Assembly (NCBI GenBank): GCA_944325065.1
Contig: CALUYS010000002.1
Coordinates: forward strand, 1-64,000
DNA: 64,000 nucleotides
DNA from: Candidatus Gastranaerophilales bacterium
Lineage (GTDB): Bacteria; Cyanobacteriota; Vampirovibrionia; Gastranaerophilales; Gastranaerophilaceae
Direction: 5' to 3'
Of the stretch, positions 1 to 12,400 are shown piece by piece (position 1 is the first letter of the stretch; every line of letters begins with the position of its first letter). Made by a program: the position numbers and the translations under genes. The notes beneath the pieces were generated by a model, which saw only the letters and a list, made by a program, of their open reading frames with translations, made no database searches and was not told the origin of the DNA.

Positions 1-2
1 AT

Positions 3-233
3 TTTATAGGATATGGATTAATGTTATTTCTTCCTATTATACTTTCCGGAATATTTTTTATATGTTGGACAATAGAAGACACATTTGGCTTAAAAATAAA
101 AAATAAGTTCATTTTAGAAAATAAAATCTATAATATTTTTTTTATTATTGGATTTTCAATAATGCTTCTATATTTGTCAATATTCACTATAACAATATTT
201 TATGTGCTTTTTAATTCATTATTTATAAAATAA
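3..233 (+). CDS. C-terminal end of a small membrane protein (partial)
   Basis: The reading frame is open from the window edge to a TAA at 231-233, so the gene probably begins upstream; an internal ATG at 21 has no clear ribosome binding site. The visible 76 residues contain two hydrophobic stretches (about residues 5-23 and 44-72) separated by a short Lys/Asn-rich segment, as expected for two membrane-spanning helices. No family can be named from this fragment. About 190 bases of A+T-rich sequence separate it from dnaK, and no clear terminator is visible. Confidence 0.5.
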   Translation, partial: FIGYGLMLFLPIILSGIFFICWTIEDTFGLKIKNKFILENKIYNIFFIIGFSIMLLYLSIFTITIFYVLFNSLFIK

Positions 234-377
234 CATTATTGTTATTTGCAGTATAAACTATTTAAAATACTTTTTAAATTCGTAAAAATCTTTAAGTAAA
301 ATGACAGAATTATTAAAATATTAATTTTTTGTTTATTTTTTTAATTTTTATAAAAAAAAGTGATATAAAAATAATAG

Positions 378-2276
<1,899 letters not shown>

Positions 2277-2307
2277 AACCTGTAAAGAAGCAAAACTTGT
2301 AAAGTAA

Positions 2308-2340
2308 AAAGACTGAAACTAAATTGTTTCAGTCTTTTTT
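2308..2340 (+). terminator. Rho-independent terminator of dnaK
   Basis: A perfect stem (AAAGACTGAAAC at 2308-2319 pairing with 2326-2337, 6-nt loop) is followed by a T run. It lies 31 bases after the dnaK stop, which suggests dnaK is transcribed alone. Confidence 0.9.
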
Positions 2341-2715
2341 AGTATTAAATTATATCACTTAAAATCAAAAGTTCAAATTTGTTAAAATTTGAATATGGTA
2401 AAAGTAAATAAATTTAATTATATCTTTTTTATAAAAAGCTTAATTATTCTAATTTTTCATAAAGATAACTATTAAGTCAAATAATATTTAAAAGACAATT
2501 AAGACCTTATGATTACATAGTAAAATATTGTATATGATTAGAGTCAACTTATAAGACAATTAGCAAAAAACTTAGTATACTTTAACAAAAAAAGTATAAT
2601 AAAAAGCTTAAAGAGCATAGCAAAAACTCAAAACTTTATTTTAAATATAAAATAAAGAATATATTTGTAATTTGTCAATAAACTTATTTTCTTATATAAT
2701 ATAAAAAATAATTTA
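2341..2715. other. Intergenic region without a recognisable gene
   Basis: Very A+T-rich spacer between the dnaK terminator and the gmk promoter. I see no open frame with a ribosome binding site. It holds short direct repeats (ATAAAAAGCTTAA near 2434 and 2599; AAGACAATTA near 2492 and 2553) and a weak hairpin near 2371-2388. A small RNA cannot be excluded but nothing supports one. Confidence 0.5.
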
Positions 2716-2743
2716 TTGTATTTTAAAAAAGTTTTAGTATAAT
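2716..2743 (+). promoter_or_regulatory. gmk promoter; predicted leaderless start
   Basis: -35 TTGTAT (2716-2721), 16-bp spacer, -10 TATAAT (2738-2743). Only 6 nt separate the -10 box from the gmk ATG at 2750, so transcription should begin at or next to the A of the start codon. There is no Shine-Dalgarno sequence, which fits a leaderless mRNA. Confidence 0.7.
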
Positions 2744-2749
2744 CGATTT

Positions 2750-3322
2750 ATGGAAAAAAATAAAACAAAGTTATTTATAATATCAGGTCCATCAGGTGTG
2801 GGGAAAGGGACTCTTTTAAAATCATTTTTGGATAAACACAGTGAAAATGTTCGTTTGTCTATATCATTTACTACACGTTCAGCTCGAGAGGGTGAAATTG
2901 ATGGAGTTAATTATTTTTTTATAAATGAAGAAAAATTTAAAAATGCAATTAAAAATAATGAGTTTCTTGAATGGGCAAAATATTCTGATAACTATTATGG
3001 AACAAAGGAAGCTTATATTTATAAAAAATTATCAGAAGGTTATAACTTAATACTTGAAATTGATACCCAAGGTGCCTTTCAGGTGAAGAACAAAATAAAA
3101 GATGCAAGCTTGATTTTCATCATGCCTCCATCAATAGACGAACTTGAAAAACGTTTAAGAGGACGAAATACCGAAACTGAAGAAGCTATAAAAAAACGTA
3201 TGGATTTTGTTAAGTGTGAAATTGAAAATTCAAAAGATTTTGATTATGTTATCATTAACGACAATCTTGAGCGAGCTTTAGAGGAGCTTACTTCTATATT
3301 TAAAAAAGAAGCTCGCATGTAA
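2750..3322 (+). CDS. gmk: Guanylate kinase
   Basis: Phosphorylates GMP to GDP with ATP in purine nucleotide metabolism. The P-loop GPSGVGKGT is at residues 13-21, followed by the GMP-binding region with TTRSAREGE and the DGVNYFF segment typical of bacterial Gmk; 190 residues is a normal length. The start codon lies 6 nt after a strong -10 box and has no ribosome binding site, so the mRNA is probably leaderless. Two carbon-metabolism genes follow on the same strand after 34 bases and may be co-transcribed, since no terminator intervenes. Confidence 0.96.
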   Translation: MEKNKTKLFIISGPSGVGKGTLLKSFLDKHSENVRLSISFTTRSAREGEIDGVNYFFINEEKFKNAIKNNEFLEWAKYSDNYYGTKEAYIYKKLSEGYNLILEIDTQGAFQVKNKIKDASLIFIMPPSIDELEKRLRGRNTETEEAIKKRMDFVKCEIENSKDFDYVIINDNLERALEELTSIFKKEARM

Positions 3323-3356
3323 AATTAGTTAATAATATTAGAAAAAGGGAATAAAA

Positions 3357-4184
3357 ATGAATTTGTTAGAAAAGAAAATGGTTGAAACGTTAATTGATTT
3401 AAAAGAAAATCATCATGTAGTTGGTATAAAAGCAGAATTTGAAGCAGAAGGGACACGATTAGAAGAAGCTTTAAGATTAAAAGAGGTTGTGACAAGAGCT
3501 GGGCTTGACTTGGCTATAAAAGTTGGTGGCTGTGAAGCAATTAAGGATATGTATGATGCAAGAACTATTGGTGTAAATACAATTATTGCACCCATGATCG
3601 AAACCGCTTATGCTATGAAAAAATACGTTATAGCTACAAAATTTGTTTTTCCTGAAGAAGAAAGAAAAGAAATAAAATTTTTAATAAATACTGAAACAAT
3701 AACTGGATATAACAATATTGATGAAATGATACAATCAGAATATTTTGATGAAATAAGCGGTATTGTCTTAGGTCGTGTTGATATGACAGGATCTATGGGA
3801 TTAACACGTGAAGATATAAATTCAGATGAAATTTTTGACCTAGCAAATGTTTTAGCAACAAAAATGCAAAAGTTAAACAAAGATTTTGTAATAGGCGGTG
3901 GTGTTTCAGCATATTCTTTGCCGTTTTTCAAAAAATTACCAAAAAATTCACTAAGTCGATATGAAACAAGAAAAATTATTTTTGATGCAAAAAAATCACT
4001 TGATGACAAAAATGCTGATAAAGGAATTTTAAAAGCTGTCGGGTTTGAGTTAATGTGGTTAAAGAATAAACGTGAATTTTATAAAATGATATTTGATGAG
4101 GATGCACAAAGATTAAATATGCTAGAAGCTCGTTATAAAAAACTTATTGATGAAGCTATGATGCAAGCGAATTGTGTATTATAA
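3357..4184 (+). CDS. HpcH/HpaI aldolase / citrate lyase family protein
   Basis: TIM-barrel protein of the HpcH/HpaI aldolase and citrate-lyase beta family, 275 residues. The family cleaves or forms carbon-carbon bonds in oxo-acid or acyl-CoA substrates using a divalent metal. Recognisable features are IAPMIET, whose Glu is a likely metal ligand, and LGRVDMTGSMG, whose Asp is the likely second ligand. An AAAAAGGGA site (3342-3350) supports the start. It is followed after 19 bases by a thiamine-diphosphate enzyme, so the two probably act in one short pathway. Such pairs occur in bacterial polysaccharide loci, but no substrate can be read from the sequence and nothing nearby is a capsule gene. 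Confidence 0.8.
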   Translation: MNLLEKKMVETLIDLKENHHVVGIKAEFEAEGTRLEEALRLKEVVTRAGLDLAIKVGGCEAIKDMYDARTIGVNTIIAPMIETAYAMKKYVIATKFVFPEEERKEIKFLINTETITGYNNIDEMIQSEYFDEISGIVLGRVDMTGSMGLTREDINSDEIFDLANVLATKMQKLNKDFVIGGGVSAYSLPFFKKLPKNSLSRYETRKIIFDAKKSLDDKNADKGILKAVGFELMWLKNKREFYKMIFDEDAQRLNMLEARYKKLIDEAMMQANCVL

Positions 4185-4203
4185 GAAAATCAGGATAATA
4201 TTA

Positions 4204-6033
4204 ATGTCAAAAATAAAGTTAAGTGATTTTATTGCAAAGTATTTAAAAGAACGCTATCAGATTAAACATTTTTTTATGGTATCAGGTGGTGGAGCGATGC
4301 ATTTGAATGATAGTCTTGGTCGTTATATAAATTATACCGCAAATCACCATGAGCAAGCTTGTGCAATAGCTGCTGAAGGATATAGTCGTTTAAAAGGTAA
4401 TACTTTAAGTGTAGTCAATGTAACAACAGGTCCAGGCGGGCTTAATACATTAAATGGAGTGTTTGGACAATGGACCGATTCTGTACCTGTTTTATATATT
4501 TCAGGTCAAGTGAAAACCCCTACAACCATGCAGTATTACCCAAATTTAAATATGCGTCAGCTCGGTGATCAAGAAGTCGATATTATTTCTGTTGTTAAAC
4601 CACTTACAAAATATGCAAAAATGGTAACCAATAAAAATGAAATAAAATATCATCTTGACAAAGCAATATATGAAGCAACTACTGGACGTTATGGACCTGT
4701 TTGGCTTGATATTCCTATTGACATTCAAGGTTCAATTGTTGAAGAAGATGAACTTGTTGAATTTAAACTTCAAAATGGAAAAATAGAAACGGTTTGCAAA
4801 AATGATGAACTTGAAGAAGTATTAAATAAACTTGCTATGGCTAAGAAGCCTCTTATTGTTTGTGGACACGGGGTTCGTCTTTCAGATCAAATCGATAATT
4901 TTTATAAGCTTATTGGAAAATTGAATGTACCAGTTGTTACTACATTTAACGGATTTGATATTATAGAAGATGATAATCCATTTTATATAGGCAGAATTGG
5001 AACTGTCGGTCAACGTGCTGGAAATTTCACTTTGCAAAATGCAGATTGTGTTTTATTTCTTGGAACTCGAAACAACATAAGACAAGCTAGTTATAATTAT
5101 AAAAATTTTGCTAAAAATGCTTTTAAAATTGTTGTTGATATTGATAAAAACGAATTATATAAACCAACAGTTGATGTCGATTTGAGAATAAATGCTGATT
5201 TAAAAACTTTTATTCCACAAATGCTAGCAAAATTGAGCGAAGATAATTTTCAATTAAATGTTTCTCCAAAATGGCTTTCATTTGCACAAAACCTAAAAAA
5301 TAAGTATAGCTTTGAAAAAACAAATGAATATCAACAAAACGAAAACGAAGCTTTAAATCCTTATTACTTTATCCGTCAACTTACAAAGGAACTTGATGAG
5401 AATGATATAGTTATAATGGCAAATGGTTCAGCTTGTGTTTGTACATATCAAGTGGCAAATGTCAAAAAAGGTCAGCGATATATATTAAACTCTGGCAATG
5501 CTTCAATGGGGTATGATTTACCCTGTGCTATTGGAGCAGCAGTTAAAAACCTTGAATCCAAAGATAATACAAAACGACGTATTGTTTGTATTGCAGGCGA
5601 CGGCTCAATAATGATGAACTTGCAAGAGCTCGAAACGATAAAATATAACAATTTGCCAATAAAACTTTTTGTGTTGAATAATAATGGTTATTCATCAATC
5701 CGTCAAACACAAAGAAACTTTTTTAAAGGTCACATGACAGGGAGCGGAAACGACTCTGGTGTTTCCGTTCCTGATTTTTATAATATTGCAAAAGGATTTA
5801 ATTTAAATGCAGTTAAAATAGATAAAGCTAAAAATTTAAATGCACAAATAAAAGAAGTGCTTAAAGTTGATGGTTTTATCTTGTGTGAAGCAATGCTTCA
5901 AACTGAGTATTCTTTTTCCCCAAAATTATCTAGTCGTAAGCTTGATGATGGAACAATGGTTTCACCAAGTTTAGAAGACATGTTCCCCTTTATTACAAGG
6001 GAAGAATATCAAGAAAACATTTTCCAAATATAA
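4204..6033 (+). CDS. Thiamine-diphosphate-dependent enzyme, acetolactate synthase-like
   Basis: Three-domain ThDP enzyme of the acetolactate synthase / benzoylformate decarboxylase superfamily, 609 residues. The N-terminal PYR domain has the conserved Glu in HHEQACAIAAEGY (E50), the middle domain is Rossmann-like, and the C-terminal PP domain carries the cofactor motif GDGSIMMN followed downstream by VLNNNGY. The frame is open from an ATG at 4174, but AGGA at 4192-4195 is correctly spaced for the ATG at 4204, so I use that. It is unlikely to be the housekeeping IlvB: no IlvN regulatory gene is adjacent, and the aldolase-like partner lies directly upstream. A role in making an unusual sugar or oxo-acid is possible but unproven. 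Confidence 0.82.
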   Translation: MSKIKLSDFIAKYLKERYQIKHFFMVSGGGAMHLNDSLGRYINYTANHHEQACAIAAEGYSRLKGNTLSVVNVTTGPGGLNTLNGVFGQWTDSVPVLYISGQVKTPTTMQYYPNLNMRQLGDQEVDIISVVKPLTKYAKMVTNKNEIKYHLDKAIYEATTGRYGPVWLDIPIDIQGSIVEEDELVEFKLQNGKIETVCKNDELEEVLNKLAMAKKPLIVCGHGVRLSDQIDNFYKLIGKLNVPVVTTFNGFDIIEDDNPFYIGRIGTVGQRAGNFTLQNADCVLFLGTRNNIRQASYNYKNFAKNAFKIVVDIDKNELYKPTVDVDLRINADLKTFIPQMLAKLSEDNFQLNVSPKWLSFAQNLKNKYSFEKTNEYQQNENEALNPYYFIRQLTKELDENDIVIMANGSACVCTYQVANVKKGQRYILNSGNASMGYDLPCAIGAAVKNLESKDNTKRRIVCIAGDGSIMMNLQELETIKYNNLPIKLFVLNNNGYSSIRQTQRNFFKGHMTGSGNDSGVSVPDFYNIAKGFNLNAVKIDKAKNLNAQIKEVLKVDGFILCEAMLQTEYSFSPKLSSRKLDDGTMVSPSLEDMFPFITREEYQENIFQI

Positions 6034-6040
6034 CAAAATA

Positions 6041-6244
6041 TTAATTTTTTGAAGCTAATGCTTTTAAAGAACTTAACATTTCCAAAGCAAAAACTTTGTG
6101 TTTCATATTTTGTGAATTTTTTATTTCAAATATGCGAATAATACGGTTTATTTCGTTTAATGATTTAAAATCATTTGCACGATAAACATTTTCGACTGGT
6201 TCAACTTTTATACCTAATGATACTTCAATTTGATGTTCTTGCAT
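6041..6244 (-). CDS. Small conserved-looking protein of unknown function
   Basis: A 67-residue protein with no recognised domain. It is charged, with a probable amphipathic helical C-terminal half. A good AAAAGGA site lies 9 bases before the ATG on the minus strand, which argues for a real gene. It is convergent with the thiamine-diphosphate enzyme gene, with 7 bases between stops. Function unknown. Confidence 0.6.
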   Translation of the reverse strand: MQEHQIEVSLGIKVEPVENVYRANDFKSLNEINRIIRIFEIKNSQNMKHKVFALEMLSSLKALASKN

Positions 6245-6443
6245 TTTCTATATCCTTTTATAAACTTTATCTTTTTATGTATATATAAAGTATATTTAAA
6301 TAAAAAAATTTACTTTTTACAAGCATAGTGTTAACTTTTGTAAAGATGAATATAAAATAAGTTCACATAACCTAACATTTTTAAAATAATAGATGTATAA
6401 TAAAAATAAGTTTTAGAATATAAGAGAGTATAGGGGATAAAAT

Positions 6444-7271
6444 ATGAATATTAATATTAGTTATGAAACGTTTTTTATGCCACTTGTTTTAACTATACTA
6501 GCAGGATTATCGACAGTTTTAGGTGGGATGTTGACGTTTTTTGTAAAAAAAGGGAACTTAAAAGCATTATCAGTTGGGCTTGCTTTTTCAGCTGGTGTAA
6601 TGATATTTTTGTCGCTATCTGAAATATTATCGGAATCAAGAGAATTTTTAATACCAACATTTCATACAAAGTCACAGCTTATAACAATGTTATCATTTTT
6701 ACTTGGATGTTTAACGGCATTTTTAATTGATTATTTTATCCCCGAACACTATGAAGATGAGTTTTTATCGGCTTCAGAAAATGAAGAAGAAAATAGAATA
6801 TATAAACAAAAAATCGAAACAAAAAAAATAAAAAGAGCAGGTTTGCTTGCTGCACTTGCTATATTTATTCACAATGTGCCTGAGGGTATTGCAACATTCT
6901 TTGTTTCATCGCAAACAATAAAAATGGGTATTCCCATTGCCATTGCAATCGCAATACATAATATTCCTGAAGGTATTGCTGTTGCTTTGCCTATTTATCA
7001 AGCTACAGGAAAAAAACGCATAGCAATATGGTATTCGTTTTTATCAGGCATGGCCGAACCATTGGGAGCAGTATTAGCCTTTATAGTTTTACAACAATTT
7101 ATAACTAACGATTTTATAGGTGTCTTGTTTGGCATGGTAGCAGGGATTATGGTATATATTTCACTTGATACCCTCCTGCCACTTGCACGTAAATACGGTG
7201 AAGATCACCTTGTTTTGATAGGTATAATCTCAGGTATGTTTTTTGTAGCATTTGGTATGCTTTTAATTTAA
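6444..7271 (+). CDS. zupT: ZIP family divalent metal transporter (ZupT type)
   Basis: Inner-membrane importer of zinc and possibly iron or manganese. The sequence has about eight hydrophobic helices and two signature transport-site motifs, HNVPEGIATFF and HNIPEGIAVALPI, whose His, Pro and Glu residues line the metal path in ZIP proteins. A charged loop (around residues 100-130, rich in Glu and Lys) separates the third helix from the metal-binding helices. The length of 275 residues fits ZupT. An AGGGGATA site precedes the ATG. It stands alone between intergenic regions; no Zur-like operator is evident. Confidence 0.93.
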   Translation: MNINISYETFFMPLVLTILAGLSTVLGGMLTFFVKKGNLKALSVGLAFSAGVMIFLSLSEILSESREFLIPTFHTKSQLITMLSFLLGCLTAFLIDYFIPEHYEDEFLSASENEEENRIYKQKIETKKIKRAGLLAALAIFIHNVPEGIATFFVSSQTIKMGIPIAIAIAIHNIPEGIAVALPIYQATGKKRIAIWYSFLSGMAEPLGAVLAFIVLQQFITNDFIGVLFGMVAGIMVYISLDTLLPLARKYGEDHLVLIGIISGMFFVAFGMLLI

Positions 7272-7274
7272 ATT

Positions 7275-7304
7275 AAATTAAATATACTTTGTTATATTTA
7301 ATTT
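7275..7304. terminator. Possible bidirectional terminator (A+T-only hairpin)
   Basis: A perfect 12-bp inverted repeat (7275-7286 with 7293-7304, loop CTTTGT) sits between the convergent zupT and the small coiled-coil gene, overlapping the latter's stop. The stem is all A/T, so its strength as a terminator is uncertain. Confidence 0.4.
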
Positions 7305-7511
7305 AGTTTCAAATGTATTAATTTTTTTATTAAGTGATTCTATTCTATCGTATAAAACAACAGAAATATTTTCAATAGCATCTACTTTTAGTAGTTCACT
7401 TTCTCGAATTGTATCAAGCAAAATTTTTGTTAAACTTTCAATAATAATTATTTCTTTTTTTACATCTTGAAAAGGTTTTTCAATTTTAGATATTTTATCG
7501 CTTTTATTCAT
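7278..7511 (-). CDS. Small coiled-coil-like protein of unknown function
   Basis: A 77-residue, strongly helical protein rich in Lys, Glu, Ile and Leu with heptad-like spacing, so a short coiled coil is likely. An AAAAAAGGA site lies a few bases before the ATG on the minus strand, supporting translation. No family is recognised. It is convergent with zupT. Confidence 0.6.
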   Translation of the reverse strand: MNKSDKISKIEKPFQDVKKEIIIIESLTKILLDTIRESELLKVDAIENISVVLYDRIESLNKKINTFETKLNITKYI

Positions 7512-7728
7512 TTTTTATCCTTTTTTGTATATATTTATAACAAATTTTATTATATTCTAATTCAAATAATATTTCAAATATAAAAAAAATGCAATTTTCT
7601 TGGAAATTTATTGTAATTTTATTATAATTAACGTACAATAAATAATAAATATATATAAAATTTAAATTTATTTAAAAATCAATTATACAAAGGGTCAAAA
7701 CAAAAAAGAAATATTATAATATAAGTAT

Positions 7729-8625
7729 ATGTTAAAAAATCATGTTAAATTCTTTTTTTTAATATTCTTATCATTTATTATTGTTTTTAACATTAATTTA
7801 AATGCAAATGCAATAAAAATTGGTTTGTATGAAAATGTGAGAAAAACTTCACTTGCATCAAGCGGTGAAGCATATTTAATAAATGGCAAAACTGGCGAAA
7901 GACTTTTTACATTTAATAAAATGAAGTATTATGATTTTAAAACTTATAGAAATAATATAGCAATCATAATAAATGGGCAAACTTATAATACGAAAACAAA
8001 TAATATCGTCATAACATCAAAAAATCCAAATGACTTTTTATGTGCAAAAAATCGCTGGTATCGTGGGAATATGATGATAAAGCTTGTTAATGGTGGCTTG
8101 ACTGTCATAAATGATTTAAGTTTGGAGGATTATTTAAAGGGAGTTGTACCATCTGAAATGCCTTCAGGTTGGGATATTGAAGCACAAAAAGCTCAAGCAA
8201 TTGCTGCAAGAAGCTATGCTATTGCAAATTTAGGTAAACGCTCATCGTATGGTTATGATTTAAAAGATACACCTGAAGACCAAGCTTATGGAGGTGCTTC
8301 AAGTGAAACCAAGAAAACAAATAATGCGGTTGAACAAACAAAAGGTATAGTTTTAACGTATAATAAAAAAGTTATTCCTGCATTTTATTGTGCATCAGCA
8401 GGGGGACAAACAAAAGCTTCTGGTGATGTTTGGTATCAAGATTTACCTTTTTTAAAATCAGTACCTTCTTTTGACGAGCATATTTCAAAAAATGGCCATG
8501 GTGTCGGGATGTCTCAACATGGTGCTAATAACCTTGCAAAAATGGGTTATAATGCATACCAAATCTTAAATTATTTTTATTCAAACACTCATTTTGGAAA
8601 ACTTGATTCTTCATGGAAAATTTAA
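7729..8625 (+). CDS. SpoIID/LytB domain protein, exported
   Basis: Predicted exported peptidoglycan lytic transglycosylase of the SpoIID family, which cleaves glycan strands lacking stem peptides. Residues 1-28 form a signal peptide ending after ANA. The SpoIID core includes LEDYLKGVVPSEMPSGW, with E143 matching the catalytic Glu, then AQAIAARSYA, and near the end GHGVGMSQHGA. The length of 298 residues suits a free-standing SpoIID domain. A TATAAT at 7715-7720 lies only 8 nt before the ATG, so the leader is minimal. The end overlaps nth by 13 bases. In a non-sporulating bacterium it likely serves wall remodelling. Confidence 0.9.
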   Translation: MLKNHVKFFFLIFLSFIIVFNINLNANAIKIGLYENVRKTSLASSGEAYLINGKTGERLFTFNKMKYYDFKTYRNNIAIIINGQTYNTKTNNIVITSKNPNDFLCAKNRWYRGNMMIKLVNGGLTVINDLSLEDYLKGVVPSEMPSGWDIEAQKAQAIAARSYAIANLGKRSSYGYDLKDTPEDQAYGGASSETKKTNNAVEQTKGIVLTYNKKVIPAFYCASAGGQTKASGDVWYQDLPFLKSVPSFDEHISKNGHGVGMSQHGANNLAKMGYNAYQILNYFYSNTHFGKLDSSWKI

Positions 8626-9260
8626 AAATATTAAATAACATTGATTTAATTGTTGAAACTCTACAAAATAACCCAACAAAAAAAAGTGATTTTGTTGAGT
8701 TTATGGAAAATATTCAAGATCCTTTTATTGTTCTAATTGCTTGTATTTTAAGTTTAAGAACAAATGATAAAATAACAATTGGTGCAACAAAAAGAATGCT
8801 TGAACTTGGCAATACACCTTCTCAATTTGCAAAACTTGATATTGACACTTTATCAAAAACCATTTATCCCGTCGGTTTTTACAAAAATAAGGCAAGTCAG
8901 ATTATTGAACTTTCAAAAGAACTTGTTAATAATTATAATTCAATTGTACCAAATACGATTGAACAACTTGTAAAGTTCAAAGGTGTTGGACGCAAAACAG
9001 CAAATTTGACTCTAGCCAAAGGTTATAATATTCCTGCAATATGTGTTGATGTTCATGTTCATAGAATTTCAAATAGGCTAGGTATTTTAGTCTCTAAAAC
9101 ACCAGATGAAACAGAAATGATTTTAAGAAAAATTTTACCCGTAAAATACTGGCTTGATATCAATACAATACTTGTTACTCACGGGCAAAATATCTGTAAA
9201 CCTCAAAAACCAAAATGCCATATTTGTCCTTTATCTAATCTTTGTGCAAAAAGAATATAA
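8613..9260 (+). CDS. nth: Endonuclease III (DNA glycosylase/AP lyase)
   Basis: Base-excision repair enzyme that removes oxidised pyrimidines and nicks the resulting abasic site. The helix-hairpin-helix is KFKGVGRKTANL with catalytic Lys K128, followed by VDVHVHR with catalytic Asp D146. Four cysteines at 195, 202, 205 and 211 follow the C-x6-C-x2-C-x5-C pattern of the [4Fe-4S] cluster. At 215 residues it is full length. The ATG lies inside the end of the SpoIID-like gene, so the two are translationally coupled. Confidence 0.97.
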   Translation: MENLKILNNIDLIVETLQNNPTKKSDFVEFMENIQDPFIVLIACILSLRTNDKITIGATKRMLELGNTPSQFAKLDIDTLSKTIYPVGFYKNKASQIIELSKELVNNYNSIVPNTIEQLVKFKGVGRKTANLTLAKGYNIPAICVDVHVHRISNRLGILVSKTPDETEMILRKILPVKYWLDINTILVTHGQNICKPQKPKCHICPLSNLCAKRI

Positions 9261-9436
9261 TTTGGTACAAATATTTATTTTTATATATCTTTTCGATGAA
9301 ATAATTTTTTACTTCGACTTAAATAACAAAATTATAGTCAAAAATATTTTTAATATATATAAATATGGTATAATTAATTGAAATATAAAATGATAATAAG
9401 ACACAATTCAAACTATGTTAATGTGAAAGGGAATTA

Positions 9437-12400
9437 ATGACTGAACAAACTATAAACTATAAAATAAAGCCAAATGAAAAGCAAGAAGAGTGTATAAAAG
9501 AAATTAATGGTAAAATAATGGTGCTTGCAGGACCTGGGACTGGCAAAACTTTTACTTTGATAAATCGTATAAAGAATATGCTAACTTCAAACATTAACCC
9601 CGATAGCATTCTTTGTTTGACTTTCTCTGATGCTGCTGCAAATGAAATGCGACAAAGACTTATTAAAGAACTTGGTATTGTTGCAACGAAAGTCGATATT
9701 TATACTTATCACTCTTTTTGTAATTCGATAATTAAAGCATACCCTAACCAGTTTGAACTTAATGAGAATGTAAAGCTTATTAACCCTACTGTTTCGCTTG
9801 AGTTAATGAAAAAAACTATTGATGAAGTTGAGCCTAAAGATTTTGTTCCACAAAGAAGTGATAAATATTTTTATGCTAAGGATTTTATTTCATATGTATT
9901 AAAATTAAAATCTCTTCGGATTTCAAAAGATGACTATCTAAATTATTTAAACACTAATCCAAATTTTAAACCAAAATTAAATGAATTAAAATTTGAAGTT
10001 CTTGAACGGGAAAAATCAGGAAATTTAAAAAATAAAACACGTTATCAGCAAATTCAAAAAATTGAAAAGGATATAGCTAAAGCTCAAGAATTATGGGAAA
10101 TTTATGAAATTTATAAAAATAAAATGTTTGAAAATAATTATATTGATTTTCAAGATATGATAAACTTTGTCATAAATCAATTTGAAGCAGATAATTTATT
10201 TTTAAAAGAAATAGCTAATAAATATAACTACTTAATGGTGGATGAATATCAAGATACAAATTCACTTCAAAATAATATTATCTTTAAGTTGCTTGATGAA
10301 ATGGAAAATAAAAATATAATGGTTGTTGGTGATGATGACCAAATAATATATGGGTTTCAAGGTGCAAAATTAGATAATGTTGAAAATTTTTTGACAAAAT
10401 ATCCCGATACAAAAGTAATATGCTTAAATGAAAACAATCGTTCTGCCCAAAATATTTTAGATTTAAGCTATTTAATTATAAATCAAGACAATAATCGACT
10501 TGAAAACAACAAAAACTTCAATAAATTTAATATTACAAAAAAATTAATAGCAAAAAATAATAAAATTATTGAGCAAGAACGAAAAATAAAATTCTATCAG
10601 TTTGGTGAAACAATGCAAGAGTATAATTTTATTGTTGAAAATATTGATAAACTTACAAAATCAAATAGCATGTCAAAAGATAAAAACAATGAAGTAGATT
10701 TATCCCAAATTGCTATTATTTCAAAAAAAAGAGCTGACTTATCTATTTTTGCAGAACTTTTAAAAAATAAAAATATTCCATATCAAATTGATGAAGGAAA
10801 AAGCATATTCACCATTCGTGCTTCAATTTTAATTTATTTTTATCTCAAAACACTTGATAATCACATTTTAAACTCTGACAAACTCTTTGGGATTTTACTA
10901 TCTTCACCTTTTGAAATTGACCTAAACGACTATAATCGACTTTTAATGGAACAAAGAATAAATCAAAAAGATTTTATTACTAATATGGAATATCTATTGG
11001 AAAAAGAAAACGAATTTGTTGATGTGAAAAAGATTAAGGATTTTTTAAACACATTTAATTATTTAAAAGACTATGCTTCAAAAAATGATTTATATGAAAC
11101 AATTATTGAAATAATAAATAGAACTGGCATTTTAGAATATTATTTTAAATCCGATAAAAACAAAATGGAAAATATTATGTCAATAAAAAAAATTATTGAC
11201 GAAGCAAAAGAACTTAAGGATTTAAACCCGTTAGTTAGTATAAATGATTTTGTTAAATATTTTGATGAGGCTTTAAAAAATGAAATAGATATAACAATAG
11301 ACAAAAATAATATGGTTCAAAATGCAGTTCAATTGATAACATACCACGGTTCAAAAGGTCGTGAATTTGATTATGTTTATTTGCCAAATTTGACTGCTTC
11401 AAGTTGGGAAGATTTTCGTAAGAATGGTGATTATAAATTTGTTACTGATGAAGTGCTTGACCCTGTTGTTGAACAAGAAAAAAAAGATGCAGAACTTTTA
11501 AAACTGCTTTTTGTCGGCATAACAAGAGCAAAATTTGGTTTGACAATGTCTTTTGCTTCAAGCAACAATGAAAAACCTCAAGAACTTACAAAATATTTAA
11601 ATATAGCATTTGATAAAAAATTTGATTTTGAAAACTATCAAATTGACTACAATCGAAATTTGTTTGAAAATGAATATTTTAAATTTTTATCAAAGGATAT
11701 TTATAACCATCAAAAAGCTTTTGAACAAGAGATAAAGCAACGTATAAATAATATTATACTAAGCCCTACAAGATTAAACGATTACTTATCTTGCCAGAGA
11801 AAATTTTTCTACTTAAAAGTTTTAAATATAGATATTCAACATGCAAATTGGGATAATGCAAATTATGGTACAGCTATTCATAATGTTCTTGAAAAAGCAA
11901 CAAATTTTGCTTTTCAAAATAATTGCTATCCTAAACTTGAAGAAATACTTCAATGGTTTAAGCATAATATTGATAATAGTACATTTACAACAGTCGAGAA
12001 AAAGGAAATGTTTCAAAAACGAGGAATTGATGCATTAAATGATTATTATTCTAGGTTTATTGAAACACCAATAAAATCAATAACACATGTTGAATATAGT
12101 TTTAAAAACGTTGAAGTTAAGGGTAATTTTATTTCAGGTAAAATTGACCGTATTGAGAAAAATAAAGATGGCACATATGAATTATATGACTATAAAACAG
12201 GAACACCGGTAAGTTCCAAAAAAATAGCAATAGGTGAATTACATGAAGATTATTTTAATCAGCTATGTTTTTATAAATATGCTTTTGAAAAAATGACAAA
12301 TAAAAAAGTTTCAAAAGTTGGCTTGATTTATGTTGAAAATCATAGCAAAACAGTATATAAAGAATTAACTAATAAGGATATGGAATATATAGAAAATTTA

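Noticed and set aside
4174-4203. Upstream ATG for the thiamine-diphosphate enzyme
   Set aside because: It lies inside the previous gene without a ribosome binding site and adds a ten-residue basic stretch not expected in the family; the ATG at 4204 has AGGA correctly placed.
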